Assembly (NCBI RefSeq): GCF_900520355.1
Contig: NZ_LS999521.1
Span: 1,798,001-1,862,000, forward strand
DNA from: Acinetobacter calcoaceticus
GTDB taxonomy: Bacteria > Pseudomonadota > Gammaproteobacteria > Pseudomonadales > Moraxellaceae
DNA length: 64,000 bases
Direction of reading: 5' to 3'
Shown here: positions 1-7,950 of the stretch, piece after piece
How the letters are laid out: each line of letters opens with the position of its first letter
Position numbering within the stretch: position 1 is the first letter of the stretch
The notes under the pieces: generated by a model
Seen by the model: the letters and a program-made list of their open reading frames with translations, nothing else
Told to the model about the DNA's origin: nothing
The model's database searches: none
Position numbers and translations under genes: made by a program

Positions 1-132
1 GCCTTGAACTGGGCAATTACTAATACAAGTCTCACCACTTTACGTTTAGTTGGAAATGAAGCTCAGGTTTTAAGTTTAAATGAACATCATTTTATTAAAG
101 CTGAACGTCCAGATTTACTGACATGGATTTAA
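1..132 (+). CDS. C-terminal end of a probable histidine phosphatase family protein (partial)
   Basis: The first 132 bases are open in frame 1 and encode 43 residues ending in LLTWI before TAA. The stretch NTSLTTLRL followed by a strand and LNEHHF resembles the C-terminal strand pair of phosphoglycerate-mutase-like histidine phosphatases. The catalytic RHG region would lie upstream of the window, so the assignment rests only on this short tail. It is followed 16 bp later by an SDR gene on the same strand, which suggests co-transcription. Confidence 0.5.
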   Translation, partial: ALNWAITNTSLTTLRLVGNEAQVLSLNEHHFIKAERPDLLTWI

Positions 133-148
133 AAATAAGGATAAAAGC

Positions 149-892
149 ATGGCAAAGACAATTTTAATTACAGGCGCAAGTTCTGGTCTGGGCGCAGGTA
201 TGGCCCATGAATTTGCAGCGAAAGGCTATAACTTGGCGATTTGTGCACGCCGTTTAGACCGACTAGAAACTCTAAAAACCGAACTTGAAAATGAATATGG
301 CATTCAGGTGCTTGCAAAAAGTCTAGATGTGACTCATTACAATCAGGTTTTTGAAGTTTTTCGTGCATTTAAGCAAGAGTTTGGCTATTTAGACCGAATT
401 ATTGTCAATGCCGGAGTCGGAAATGGTCGCCGTATTGGTAAAGGCAATTTTGAAATTAACAAAGCCACCGCTGAAACCAACTTTATTTCTGCTTTAGCGC
501 AATGTGAAGCTGCGGTTGAAATTTTTAGAGAGCAAAATGCAGGCCATTTGGTGGTGATGTCATCTATGAGTGCCATGCGTGGATTACCAAAACATTTATC
601 GACCTATGCGGCAAGTAAAGCTGCGGTTGCGCATTTGGCTGAAGGTATTCGTGCTGAATTATTGAGTACTCCAATTAAAGTTTCAACAATTTTCCCAGGT
701 TACATTCGCACTGAAATGAATGAAGGTGCGAAACATTTGCCATTTGAAGTCGATGCTAAAACAGGATGCAAAGCACTGGTCAAAGCTATCGAAAAACAAC
801 CTGTAAAAGCTTATGTGCCAAATTGGCCATGGTTGCCGATGAGTATTGCAATGAAGGTCTTGCCTTTAAGGTTGGTCAATAAATTAGGATAA
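149..892 (+). CDS. SDR family NAD(P)-dependent oxidoreductase
   Basis: A 247-residue classical short-chain dehydrogenase. The nucleotide-binding motif TGASSGLG is at residues 8-15, the NAG motif near residue 88, and the catalytic Ser/Tyr/Lys set includes YAASK near residue 153. AAGGAT lies 8-9 bases before the ATG. It follows the probable histidine phosphatase gene closely and ends just before a strong hairpin terminator. The substrate cannot be read from sequence. The length and lack of a signal peptide fit a cytoplasmic carbonyl or alcohol oxidoreductase. Confidence 0.85.
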   Translation: MAKTILITGASSGLGAGMAHEFAAKGYNLAICARRLDRLETLKTELENEYGIQVLAKSLDVTHYNQVFEVFRAFKQEFGYLDRIIVNAGVGNGRRIGKGNFEINKATAETNFISALAQCEAAVEIFREQNAGHLVVMSSMSAMRGLPKHLSTYAASKAAVAHLAEGIRAELLSTPIKVSTIFPGYIRTEMNEGAKHLPFEVDAKTGCKALVKAIEKQPVKAYVPNWPWLPMSIAMKVLPLRLVNKLG

Positions 893-926
893 AAATTACC
901 CCCTAAATTTTAGGGGGTAATTTTTT
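893..926. terminator. Bidirectional rho-independent terminator
   Basis: A perfect 15-bp inverted repeat (893-907 with 908-922), rich in C and G in the middle (ACCCCCTA / TAGGGGGT), flanked by A-rich and T-rich runs. It lies between the convergent SDR gene and the OprD-type porin gene and should stop transcription from both sides. Confidence 0.9.
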
Positions 927-930
927 ATAT

Positions 931-2187
931 TTAAAACTTCTTGGTGTAATTGACAAATAAACGATCTTCACCAAAGTCATTGCCATGTTTGACGTTGTAA
1001 TCAATACGAATATATTGCAGGGCAACACCTTTTAAGAACGGCTGTTGAAACGCATAGTTCAGAATGACATTTGACTCAGTTTCATGGTTTTTCTCGCCAT
1101 TAGCTGCTTTAAAGTCATGTCCATAAACATATTTCACCATCGCATTTAAGCCCGGCACATAGTCCTTAAAGTCGTAGCCATACATCACATGGTAAGACTT
1201 TTCATCTTCTTTAAAGAAACCAGTAGCGTTCCAGTTAATGAAATAGGTTTCAGGTAAGAAGCCATCCGGTAATGGGTAAGCTGATTCACCAATAATTTGT
1301 TGATAACCTACACCAAAGGTATGGTTTTTTACTTTTACCGTTTCAAGTAGGCCGATATTCTGCGCATCAATGTCAAAAGTATTGCCATCATCTTTTGCAT
1401 TGAAGTATTTAAACTTGGAAGTCAGGGCAAAAGTTGGTTGTTTCCAAGTATGTTCAAGCCCTACATAGTGCTTGTTATACAGATCTTCTAAATTACCAAA
1501 GTAATATTCACCCTTTAAAGACGGCGTAAATTGATAACGCAGGTCAATATAATTCAAACCATCAGATTCTTTAGTAATTCCATTTGCAGTGAAAGAAAAC
1601 TTTTTAAAGTCTTCTTCATTTCGTGGCGAGACTTTTTCAACCCGACCAATTTCGGCATAAAGCTGATCTGAAAGTTGCGACTTAAGATTGGTTCCCCAAT
1701 ATGAAGTAAGTAACTGACGGCTCGCATCGACAGCAGTTACGGGTAAATCTAACCAGAGTTCACCCACGCTTAGTAATGTTTTGTCATAACCCAGCTTTAA
1801 TGTAGCGCCGTATTTTAAATAGTCCGATGCCTGAGATTGAGTGTCTTTGTTAAAAGGCAAAACGGTGTCGGCGACATGTTTGTCTGAACTTAAGCGCACG
1901 GCGTATTGAACAGAAGCATCGGCACCAATGGTAATTGGCTTATCTGCAATTTGCAGTGGGGTGTCATGCATTTTCGATTTATAAAATAACGATGCTGCCT
2001 GAGACCAACTTCCCGTATCTTTGAGTGCATCATTATCAAAATTACGATTGATATAGGCATTCTTTAAAGTGAATTTCCATTCATCTTCAGTTTGCTGATT
2101 CGGATTTGCAGCCCATGAATTGCCACACATCAATACTAAAGTTGCTATAGCTAAAGTCTGAGGTTTAAAGCGATGTAATAATTCCAT
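931..2187 (-). CDS. OprD family outer membrane porin
   Basis: A 418-residue protein with a Sec signal peptide (hydrophobic ATLVLMCGNSWA ending near residue 27). The body is rich in alternating aromatic and polar beta strands and ends in a C-terminal Phe (YTKKF), the signature of a 16-18 strand outer membrane porin. Length and layout fit the OprD family, which imports small carboxylates, often aromatic acids. It lies downstream of an MFS transporter gene on the same strand and next to the indole-acetate cluster. A role in taking up an aromatic acid is plausible but inferred from position. Confidence 0.8.
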   Translation of the reverse strand: MELLHRFKPQTLAIATLVLMCGNSWAANPNQQTEDEWKFTLKNAYINRNFDNDALKDTGSWSQAASLFYKSKMHDTPLQIADKPITIGADASVQYAVRLSSDKHVADTVLPFNKDTQSQASDYLKYGATLKLGYDKTLLSVGELWLDLPVTAVDASRQLLTSYWGTNLKSQLSDQLYAEIGRVEKVSPRNEEDFKKFSFTANGITKESDGLNYIDLRYQFTPSLKGEYYFGNLEDLYNKHYVGLEHTWKQPTFALTSKFKYFNAKDDGNTFDIDAQNIGLLETVKVKNHTFGVGYQQIIGESAYPLPDGFLPETYFINWNATGFFKEDEKSYHVMYGYDFKDYVPGLNAMVKYVYGHDFKAANGEKNHETESNVILNYAFQQPFLKGVALQYIRIDYNVKHGNDFGEDRLFVNYTKKF

Positions 2188-2251
2188 AATCCATTTCCAA
2201 GATAGATGCGCCAGTCCTAGGCATTACGTATTGTGAAATATTTGTGTCGTA

Positions 2252-2273
2252 CTCCCTAAGTTCTTATAGGGAG
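2252..2273. other. Small intergenic hairpin between the MFS and porin genes
   Basis: CTCCCTA (2252-2258) and TAGGGAG (2267-2273) form a 7-bp stem with an 8-base loop. No clear T run follows on the minus strand, so it may be an mRNA-stabilising or attenuating hairpin rather than a full terminator. Confidence 0.35.
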
Positions 2274-2302
2274 CGTTGTTAAATAGCAGGTGTTTGCTTC
2301 AA

Positions 2303-3652
2303 TTAATTTAATTTTTCAAGCTTCATGCTTTCACTAAAGAATTTGCAGCCTTTGAAAAGCAAAATTAAAGCCAGTACACAAGAGAACCCACCAACAATAG
2401 ATAAAGAAGAACCCACCATTAATGGATTACCAAAAACTTTATCTGTAATGATTGCTACTAGCGTTGTGCCAATACCAAGCCCAATTAAGTTACTGACCAA
2501 AAGGAAGAGGGCAGAAAGACGTGCTCTAAATTGATTTGGGGCCAACATTTGTAACGCAGTTGCCGAGATCACCAGAGGGAACGATGCAAAGAACATCGCT
2601 GGAATGAGTAGACTCACTGAAAGCCAGAGTTGGTCAGTTTGAGTAAAAAATGAAATTGGAATAATAAGACCAACAATACCAATCACTCCGGTAATCATCG
2701 GAGCATCTTGGCGTCCTTTTTTAATAAACCAATCATTTAACCAACCTGCACAAAACACCCCTAATGTATTGGCAATTAACAGAATCGTACCGAGCATGTA
2801 ACCTGTTTCTGTTGGAGCGAGTTGAAACTTACGAATATAAAATGCAGGTGTCCAACTAGTAAGACTGTACAGTGCCATAGCATAGAAGGTAAAACCTAAA
2901 TAGTGACAGGCAAAGGTTTTTGAATGCTTTTTAATAAACTGAAGACATTGTGTAAATTTAACTTGGTCAACTTGACCATTTTGGTTGAGCTGCTGTCCTT
3001 TACGTGCTGGGTCTTTAACTGTCAGGATAAATAGCAAACCAATAATGATGCCGGGTAAACCCACAACCAAAAAGGCGATTTGCCATGCTTTAATAGCGCC
3101 CAACAATGGAACCTCAATTAAAGTCACGCCTTTAAGTAAGTTAATGACATAGCCACCGACTAAAAAGGCAATACCACCACCTAAAAAAGCGCCAATCGAA
3201 TAGATACCAACAGCGCGGCCTAACTTGTCCTTGCTGAACATATCGCTAAACATTGAATATGCAGCAGGAGATAAAGCAGCTTCGCCCACACCAACGGCCA
3301 TACGGCTTAAAAATAGTTGAATGAAGTTTTTACTTAAACCACAAGTGGCTGTTGCCAGACTCCAGACAATAATACCGATAGAAATCAGTTTCGGGCGTGA
3401 AAAACGGTCGGCAATATAGGCTAGAGGTAAACCCATTACGGCGTAAAACAGTGAAAAGGCAAGGCCATGTAATAGGCTAAACTGAGTATCTGAAAGTTGA
3501 AGATCGGCTTTAATTGGCTCAATCATCAGTGCCAGAATTTGGCGGTCAATAAATGAAAATATGTACGCTAACATACAGAGTACGACTACATACCATGCAT
3601 ATGCATTGGTTTTCTTTTGTGTCCTTTCAACAGCGATATTACTTTGGTTCAT
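2303..3652 (-). CDS. MFS transporter, spinster-like
   Basis: A 449-residue integral membrane protein with about 12 predicted hydrophobic helices. The first helix carries FSFIDRQILALMIEPI and the loop after helix 2 carries ADRFSRPKLI, the conserved MFS loop motif. This arrangement is typical of spinster-like MFS carriers found beside catabolic clusters. AAGGATTAAG sits about 9 bases before the ATG, which supports the start. It is divergent from the indole-acetate genes with a regulator gene between, and the OprD-type porin follows it. The two could supply outer and inner membrane uptake of the same aromatic acid. The substrate is not shown by sequence. Confidence 0.82.
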   Translation of the reverse strand: MNQSNIAVERTQKKTNAYAWYVVVLCMLAYIFSFIDRQILALMIEPIKADLQLSDTQFSLLHGLAFSLFYAVMGLPLAYIADRFSRPKLISIGIIVWSLATATCGLSKNFIQLFLSRMAVGVGEAALSPAAYSMFSDMFSKDKLGRAVGIYSIGAFLGGGIAFLVGGYVINLLKGVTLIEVPLLGAIKAWQIAFLVVGLPGIIIGLLFILTVKDPARKGQQLNQNGQVDQVKFTQCLQFIKKHSKTFACHYLGFTFYAMALYSLTSWTPAFYIRKFQLAPTETGYMLGTILLIANTLGVFCAGWLNDWFIKKGRQDAPMITGVIGIVGLIIPISFFTQTDQLWLSVSLLIPAMFFASFPLVISATALQMLAPNQFRARLSALFLLVSNLIGLGIGTTLVAIITDKVFGNPLMVGSSLSIVGGFSCVLALILLFKGCKFFSESMKLEKLN

Positions 3653-4085
3653 ACACTTAATCCTTATGTATAAAACTCTTTTAGAGAAGTTGAATCTCGG
3701 CTATCTATGTTTCCTAAAAGATAGTTTGGTTTCCCCCCAATAACTTTTGAAAAATAAATAACCTATTTGATTGAAGAATTGCCTTACATACAAACTGTAT
3801 ATACAGACAAAGATAGTTAAAGAAGAGGGTTAGAATTCCTATATAATGGAAATATTATTTTCTTTTTATATGTAAAATTCCATTACTTATTAAGTATGTT
3901 TAGATACCTAATAGGTATTTAAACAATCAGAAAATTTATAAATGACTATGAATTATAGAAAGGAAAAGAAGAATGAAACTTTTAGCTTTTTGATAAATAT
4001 TAATAATTTTTAGAGAGTCGCAGAAGATCATATCGGTTTTCTGCTGACTCTTTCATGTTTAAACAAGATAAATAAGAAATCTAAG
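3653..4085. other. 433-bp AT-rich intergenic region with several palindromes
   Basis: No credible gene is visible on either strand. It holds the promoter region of the MFS gene and the 3' flank of iacR. Visible structures are a 12-bp palindrome CTGTATATACAG (3795-3806), inverted repeats TAATGGAA/TTCCATTA (3844-3851 and 3878-3885), and a perfect dyad ATACCT-AAT-AGGTAT (3904-3918). A hairpin at about 4012-4053 pairs GAGTC-GCAGAA with TTCTGC-TGACTC. The dyads are candidate regulator sites for the MFS gene. The last hairpin may end iacR transcription, although its T run is poor on that strand. Confidence 0.55.
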
Positions 4086-4553
4086 TTAGCTTGAAGGCAT
4101 CAGATCAAATAATTTCTTCAACTGGTTATTTAGATTGTGGAGTTCATCTTCTGAAAAAGCATTCAAAATACCAGCTAAGGTCACAACACTAATCTGATTA
4201 ATTTGTTCAACCAGCTCAATACCTTTAGCAGTTAATTTCACCATCGAGATCCGTTCATCGGTGGTAGAGGAGTAGACCTCAACAATTTCATCTTCAACTA
4301 ATCGATATACCGCCTTGGTTGCAGTGGTTAATTTTAAAGTAGAAAGATTGGCAATGTCGGTAATACTGGCTTCACCTAAAGCATTGGTACTTAAAATAAT
4401 TTTACGGCGTGTATTGTCGATACCTAGTTTTTTTATTGATTTTTCAATAAGTTGTGAATATTTTCCATTAACTTGGGAAATCCAAAAAAAAGGGAAATTT
4501 TGAATACTCGACGGTTCTTTATTAGGAAGAAATTGTTCTAAATGATCAAGCAT
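4086..4553 (-). CDS. iacR: MarR family regulator of indole-acetate catabolism, IacR
   Basis: A 155-residue MarR-type winged helix protein. The central part (roughly residues 50-115) has the recognition helix region TLKLTTATKAVYRLVEDEIVE and a wing with the family-typical TDERISMVKLTAKG. It is divergent from the iacH start by 148 bp. By family knowledge IacR represses the iac genes and is relieved by indole-3-acetate or an intermediate. The identification relies on MarR motifs plus location next to a complete iac operon. No strong Shine-Dalgarno is visible before this start. Confidence 0.85.
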   Translation of the reverse strand: MLDHLEQFLPNKEPSSIQNFPFFWISQVNGKYSQLIEKSIKKLGIDNTRRKIILSTNALGEASITDIANLSTLKLTTATKAVYRLVEDEIVEVYSSTTDERISMVKLTAKGIELVEQINQISVVTLAGILNAFSEDELHNLNNQLKKLFDLMPSS

Positions 4554-4596
4554 AGCTAAGCAATAACTTAGGAAAAAAGGGTAATCCTATTATAAA

Positions 4597-4606
4597 CAAA
4601 ATTTTG
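4597..4606. promoter_or_regulatory. Candidate IacR operator
   Basis: A perfect 10-bp palindrome CAAAATTTTG lies in the iacR-iacH divergent region, 34 bases upstream of the iacH -35 box. MarR dimers bind short AT-rich dyads in such positions. The link to IacR is inference from location only. Confidence 0.3.
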
Positions 4607-4639
4607 CATATTTCCTTGAGTACAAATTATAAAAAATAC

Positions 4640-4670
4640 TTGACAATTCCACTAAATTTTCTCATATTCT
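4640..4670 (+). promoter_or_regulatory. Probable iacH promoter
   Basis: A perfect -35 hexamer TTGACA (4640-4645) is followed by a -10-like CATATT (4663-4668) at 17-bp spacing, with TATTCT overlapping it. The iacH start codon is 31 bases beyond. This is the only good sigma-70 match in the divergent region toward iacH. Confidence 0.6.
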
Positions 4671-4701
4671 AATTAATAGATAAAAATACATGGAAAAGTG
4701 A

Positions 4702-5811
4702 ATGAATATTATTAGCCAAAGCGTGCGCAAAGGAAGTGGCAAGCTCAAGGTCATGGTTAAAGACACAATTGATATTCAGGGTCTAAAAACCATTGCTGGC
4801 AGTCGAGCTTTATTAGGTGTTGAACCAGCTCAAGATGATGCTGAAGTCGTTAAAAACATTTTAAAAGCAGATTGTGAAATTACTGCGAAAACGAATTTGC
4901 ACGAATTGGCTTTTGGCATTACCGGCATTAACCATGCTTTTGGTACACCCGTTAATCCAAAATATCCTGAACTTATTCCTGGCGGGTCTTCAAGTGGCTC
5001 GGCTGCGGCTATTGCAGCAAAACAAGCTGACTTCACTTTAGGTACCGACACGGGTGGTTCTATTCGTATGCCCGCTGCGTGCTGTGGAGTTTATGGTTTA
5101 AAACCGACTTTTGGTCGTGTAAGTCGAAAAGGCGTATATCCGTCGTCCAGTTCTTTAGATTGTGTTGGGCCTTTTACAAGTTCAGTCGAAATGATTGAAA
5201 AAGCCATGCAAATTATTGACCCAACTTTCAAGCCTACTGAATGTACTAGCGCACCCAAACTTGCTGTTCTCGATGTAAAAGCAGATGACATTATTTGGAA
5301 TTGTATTCGTCAAGCACTTCAAAAAGCGAATTTACAGACCACTTTAGAAAAAGTTGAACATTTTGAAGCTGCTTTTGACGCAGGCATGCAGATTATTAAT
5401 TATGAAAATTGGCAAGCTTTTGGTGAGTTAACTCAAACGGGCTTAATTGGTTCTGACGTAAATAACCGTTTATTAAAAGCTGCTGAAACTACCTTAGATC
5501 AAGTAAAACAAGCAGAAATTGTGAGACAGCAGCTAACTCAAGAACTCGATGCTTTATTAGAAAAATATGATGCATTGATTTTACCAACACTTCCGCAAAT
5601 TCCACCGAAAGTTACTGAAGCTGAAAATACAGTCGCTTTTTTGAATCTGACGGGTTTAGTTCGTCCATTTAATTTATCAGGACATCCCGCCATTTCAGTA
5701 CCACTTGAAACCAGTGAAGGTTTACCTGTGGGCTTACAGATCGTATCGAAGCATCAAAAAGATGAGCAATTATGCGCAATAGCTAAATTTTGTGTTGATG
5801 CAATGCAATAA
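4702..5811 (+). CDS. iacH: Amidase IacH, first gene of the iac operon
   Basis: A 369-residue amidase-signature enzyme. The catalytic triad is visible: Lys20 in MVKD, the cis-Ser in GGSSSGS (residues 94-100) and the nucleophile Ser120 in DTGGSIR. It is shorter than the usual 450-500 residue amidases, mainly in the C-terminal half. In the iac pathway its exact step is unsettled; the family predicts hydrolysis of an amide, either an IAA conjugate or an amide intermediate. It opens an operon running to iacG with gaps of 45 bp or less. The next gene begins 15 bp after its stop. Confidence 0.85.
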   Translation: MNIISQSVRKGSGKLKVMVKDTIDIQGLKTIAGSRALLGVEPAQDDAEVVKNILKADCEITAKTNLHELAFGITGINHAFGTPVNPKYPELIPGGSSSGSAAAIAAKQADFTLGTDTGGSIRMPAACCGVYGLKPTFGRVSRKGVYPSSSSLDCVGPFTSSVEMIEKAMQIIDPTFKPTECTSAPKLAVLDVKADDIIWNCIRQALQKANLQTTLEKVEHFEAAFDAGMQIINYENWQAFGELTQTGLIGSDVNNRLLKAAETTLDQVKQAEIVRQQLTQELDALLEKYDALILPTLPQIPPKVTEAENTVAFLNLTGLVRPFNLSGHPAISVPLETSEGLPVGLQIVSKHQKDEQLCAIAKFCVDAMQ

Positions 5812-5826
5812 ATTACAAGGAGTTAG

Positions 5827-6996
5827 ATGATGAATAAGTTGTCTAAAATGGAGTTTGCTTCTCAAGACCAAGCAATAGATTTAGCTGCTTTGTGTCAAGA
5901 AATTCGTGAGCGCGCCTGTACAGGCGAATTCGATAATCAGGCGTATGTGAGCCAAGACATTATCGAAAAACTTAAACAGATTGGTGTTTACCGTGCATTA
6001 GTTCCAAAACGTTTTGGCGGTGAAGAATGGTCACCACGACAGTTTTGCGAATTAATCGAAACTTTATCTAAAGCTGACGGTTCAGTGGGTTGGGTAGCAA
6101 GTTTCGGTATGAGCCCTGCGTATTTAGGAAGTTTGCCAGAAGAAACGCTTAAAGAATTGTACCAAAACGGGCCAGATGTGGTCTTTGCTGGAGGTATTTT
6201 TCCGCCGCAGCCTGCCGAAATTACCGATGAAGGTGTAGTGGTTCGTGGACGCTGGAAATTTTCAAGCGGTTGTATGGGAGCCGACATTGTTGGTGTGGGG
6301 ATTTCACCGCTTAAAAATAATGAAATGCAAGGCTTACCACGTATGGCAGTGATGCCTGCAAAAAAAGCCAAAATTGAAATGACATGGGATACCGTTGGCC
6401 TAAAAGGTACTGGAAGCCATGATTTGGTGGTCGAAGATGTATTGGTCGAAAAGAAATGGACCTTTGTACGTGGCGAACCTTCAAAACTAAGTGAGCCATT
6501 TTTTAAATATCCGTCACTCTCTTTAGCCACTCAAGTATTAACGGTGGTGGGTATTGGTGTTGCTGCTGCTGCATTAGAAGAATTTGAAAAATTGGCACCC
6601 GGTAAAGCATCTATTACAGGCGGGTCAGAAATTGCAAACCGCCCAGTCACTCAATATGAGTTTGCTCAAGCAGATGCAGAGTTTCAGGCGGCAAAATCTT
6701 GGTTTTATCAAACCATGGACATTGTCTGGAATGAAATTATTGCTGGTCGTGAAGCAACTGCTGAACAGATTAGCGATATGCGTTTGGCATGTACCCACGC
6801 AGCTCGAGTTTGCGCCAAAGTGACCCGAAAAATACAAATGCTCGCGGGCATGACAGCTATTTATACCAACAATCCATTTAGCCGTTTTGTTAATGACACA
6901 AACGTGGTGACTCAGCATGCCTTTATGGGCGATGCAACATTACAAAATGCAGGATCAATCAGTTTCGGGTTAAAACCAACCCCAGGTTATTTGTAA
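5827..6996 (+). CDS. iacA: Indole-3-acetate monooxygenase IacA (acyl-CoA dehydrogenase-fold flavoprotein)
   Basis: A 389-residue protein of the acyl-CoA dehydrogenase/group D flavin monooxygenase fold. It has an N-terminal helical domain, a beta domain (VVRGRWKFSSGC near residue 138; WDTVGLKGTGSHDLVVEDV near 187-205) and a C-terminal four-helix bundle. IacA oxidises indole-3-acetate at the indole ring using reduced flavin, which the flavin reductase IacG at the operon end would supply. AAGGAG precedes tandem ATG codons at 5827 and 5830. It is the second gene of the operon. Confidence 0.9.
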   Translation: MMNKLSKMEFASQDQAIDLAALCQEIRERACTGEFDNQAYVSQDIIEKLKQIGVYRALVPKRFGGEEWSPRQFCELIETLSKADGSVGWVASFGMSPAYLGSLPEETLKELYQNGPDVVFAGGIFPPQPAEITDEGVVVRGRWKFSSGCMGADIVGVGISPLKNNEMQGLPRMAVMPAKKAKIEMTWDTVGLKGTGSHDLVVEDVLVEKKWTFVRGEPSKLSEPFFKYPSLSLATQVLTVVGIGVAAAALEEFEKLAPGKASITGGSEIANRPVTQYEFAQADAEFQAAKSWFYQTMDIVWNEIIAGREATAEQISDMRLACTHAARVCAKVTRKIQMLAGMTAIYTNNPFSRFVNDTNVVTQHAFMGDATLQNAGSISFGLKPTPGYL

Positions 6997-7023
6997 GTTT
7001 TTAATTTTTAAAAGGATATTGAG

Positions 7024-7383
7024 ATGGAAGCTAAAAAATCATTACGTGTTTTATTCTGCATGGGTATTAACCAAAACTTTTTTGATGCGGAACCTGCTGA
7101 AGCAAAAGCAGTTTGGGCAGCATTTGGTGAAATGTGGAATGGCATTCATGACTTACCGGGCGTACATGTTTTTGGAAATCTTGATGATGACCAAAGTATG
7201 GTTGGTCCAAGTGCAGGTTGGCCATGGACGACATACTTGCTTGCAGATGTTCCAGATATTGAAACCGTACATGCCGCTTGTAATTTGTTTAGAACGACAG
7301 TGGTGGGTGAAGGTCCATACAAACTTTGGAAATATTGCAAAGTTGAAGCTCGTGTTGGGCGCGAATTGATTATCCAACGTTAA
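7024..7383 (+). CDS. iacB: IacB, small conserved protein of the iac operon
   Basis: A 119-residue cytoplasmic protein with no signal peptide or membrane segment. It has a ferredoxin-like alpha/beta pattern (LRVLFCMGIN at the start; TTYLLADVPDIETVHAACNLFR in the middle). AAAGGATATTG precedes the ATG. Its position between iacA and iacI and its length match IacB, whose biochemical role is not firmly established. An overlapping frame starting at 7019 is a shadow, because this frame fits the Shine-Dalgarno, the operon spacing and the family. Confidence 0.85.
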   Translation: MEAKKSLRVLFCMGINQNFFDAEPAEAKAVWAAFGEMWNGIHDLPGVHVFGNLDDDQSMVGPSAGWPWTTYLLADVPDIETVHAACNLFRTTVVGEGPYKLWKYCKVEARVGRELIIQR

Positions 7384-7393
7384 GGCGACTGTA

Positions 7394-7921
7394 ATGACTG
7401 ACAAAGTGAATATTGCAGAAATCATGGAACGGTTAGAACAGTTGGAAGCCCATAACGCTATTCGTAACTGTCTGAACCGTTATATGGAAATCTGCGACGA
7501 GCTCAATGCAAATACAGATCTTGATGAGTTAATGAATCTTTTTGATCAAGACTGCATTTGGGAAGGTATTGGTGAGAAATATGCCAAATCTTTTGGTCGA
7601 TATGATTCTTGGCAGTCGATTTACGACATGTTTAAAAGCTATACCCAAAAAGAATCTCACTTTGTCATGAATGCGCACTTTGTAAATTCAGAGCAAATTT
7701 ATGTAAATCAAAATGATGCGAAAGCTTCATGGCTTATGTTGCAAACTTCAACTTTTAAAGATGGCCGTAGTCATCTGAATGCAGCAAAGCTCAATGTGAA
7801 GTTTCAAAAGCAAGCAGATGGAATATGGAAAATTAAACATTTCCAAACACAGAATATTTTCAGTCGTCCCGTATCGCATTGGCACAGTGAAGCTGAACTG
7901 CCAGTACCTTCCCAGGAATGA
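7394..7921 (+). CDS. iacI: IacI, SnoaL/NTF2-like protein
   Basis: A 175-residue protein with an N-terminal helix (IAEIMERLEQLEAHNAIRN) followed by a cone-like alpha+beta sheet, as in SnoaL/NTF2-like proteins and the small subunits of ring-hydroxylating dioxygenases. The family either catalyses small isomerase or hydrolase steps or acts as a structural subunit. It starts 10 bp after iacB. Its stop overlaps an upstream ATG of the iacC frame by ATGA, but iacC probably begins 30 bp further on. Confidence 0.82.
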   Translation: MTDKVNIAEIMERLEQLEAHNAIRNCLNRYMEICDELNANTDLDELMNLFDQDCIWEGIGEKYAKSFGRYDSWQSIYDMFKSYTQKESHFVMNAHFVNSEQIYVNQNDAKASWLMLQTSTFKDGRSHLNAAKLNVKFQKQADGIWKIKHFQTQNIFSRPVSHWHSEAELPVPSQE

Positions 7922-7950
7922 CCCAGGACATATTTAAAAGGACTATTGAT

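Noticed and set aside
3795..3806. CTGTATATACAG as a LexA (SOS) box
   Set aside because: The LexA consensus needs CTG-N10-CAG; here only six bases separate CTG and CAG. Acinetobacter is also not known to use a classical LexA.
5988..6530. 180-residue reverse-strand frame inside iacA
   Set aside because: It is the complement of a well-conserved flavoprotein gene, with no promoter or ribosome site.
7019..7369. Overlapping 116-residue frame in place of iacB
   Set aside because: The frame starting at 7024 fits the Shine-Dalgarno, the IacB length and the operon spacing; the other frame has an unlikely composition.
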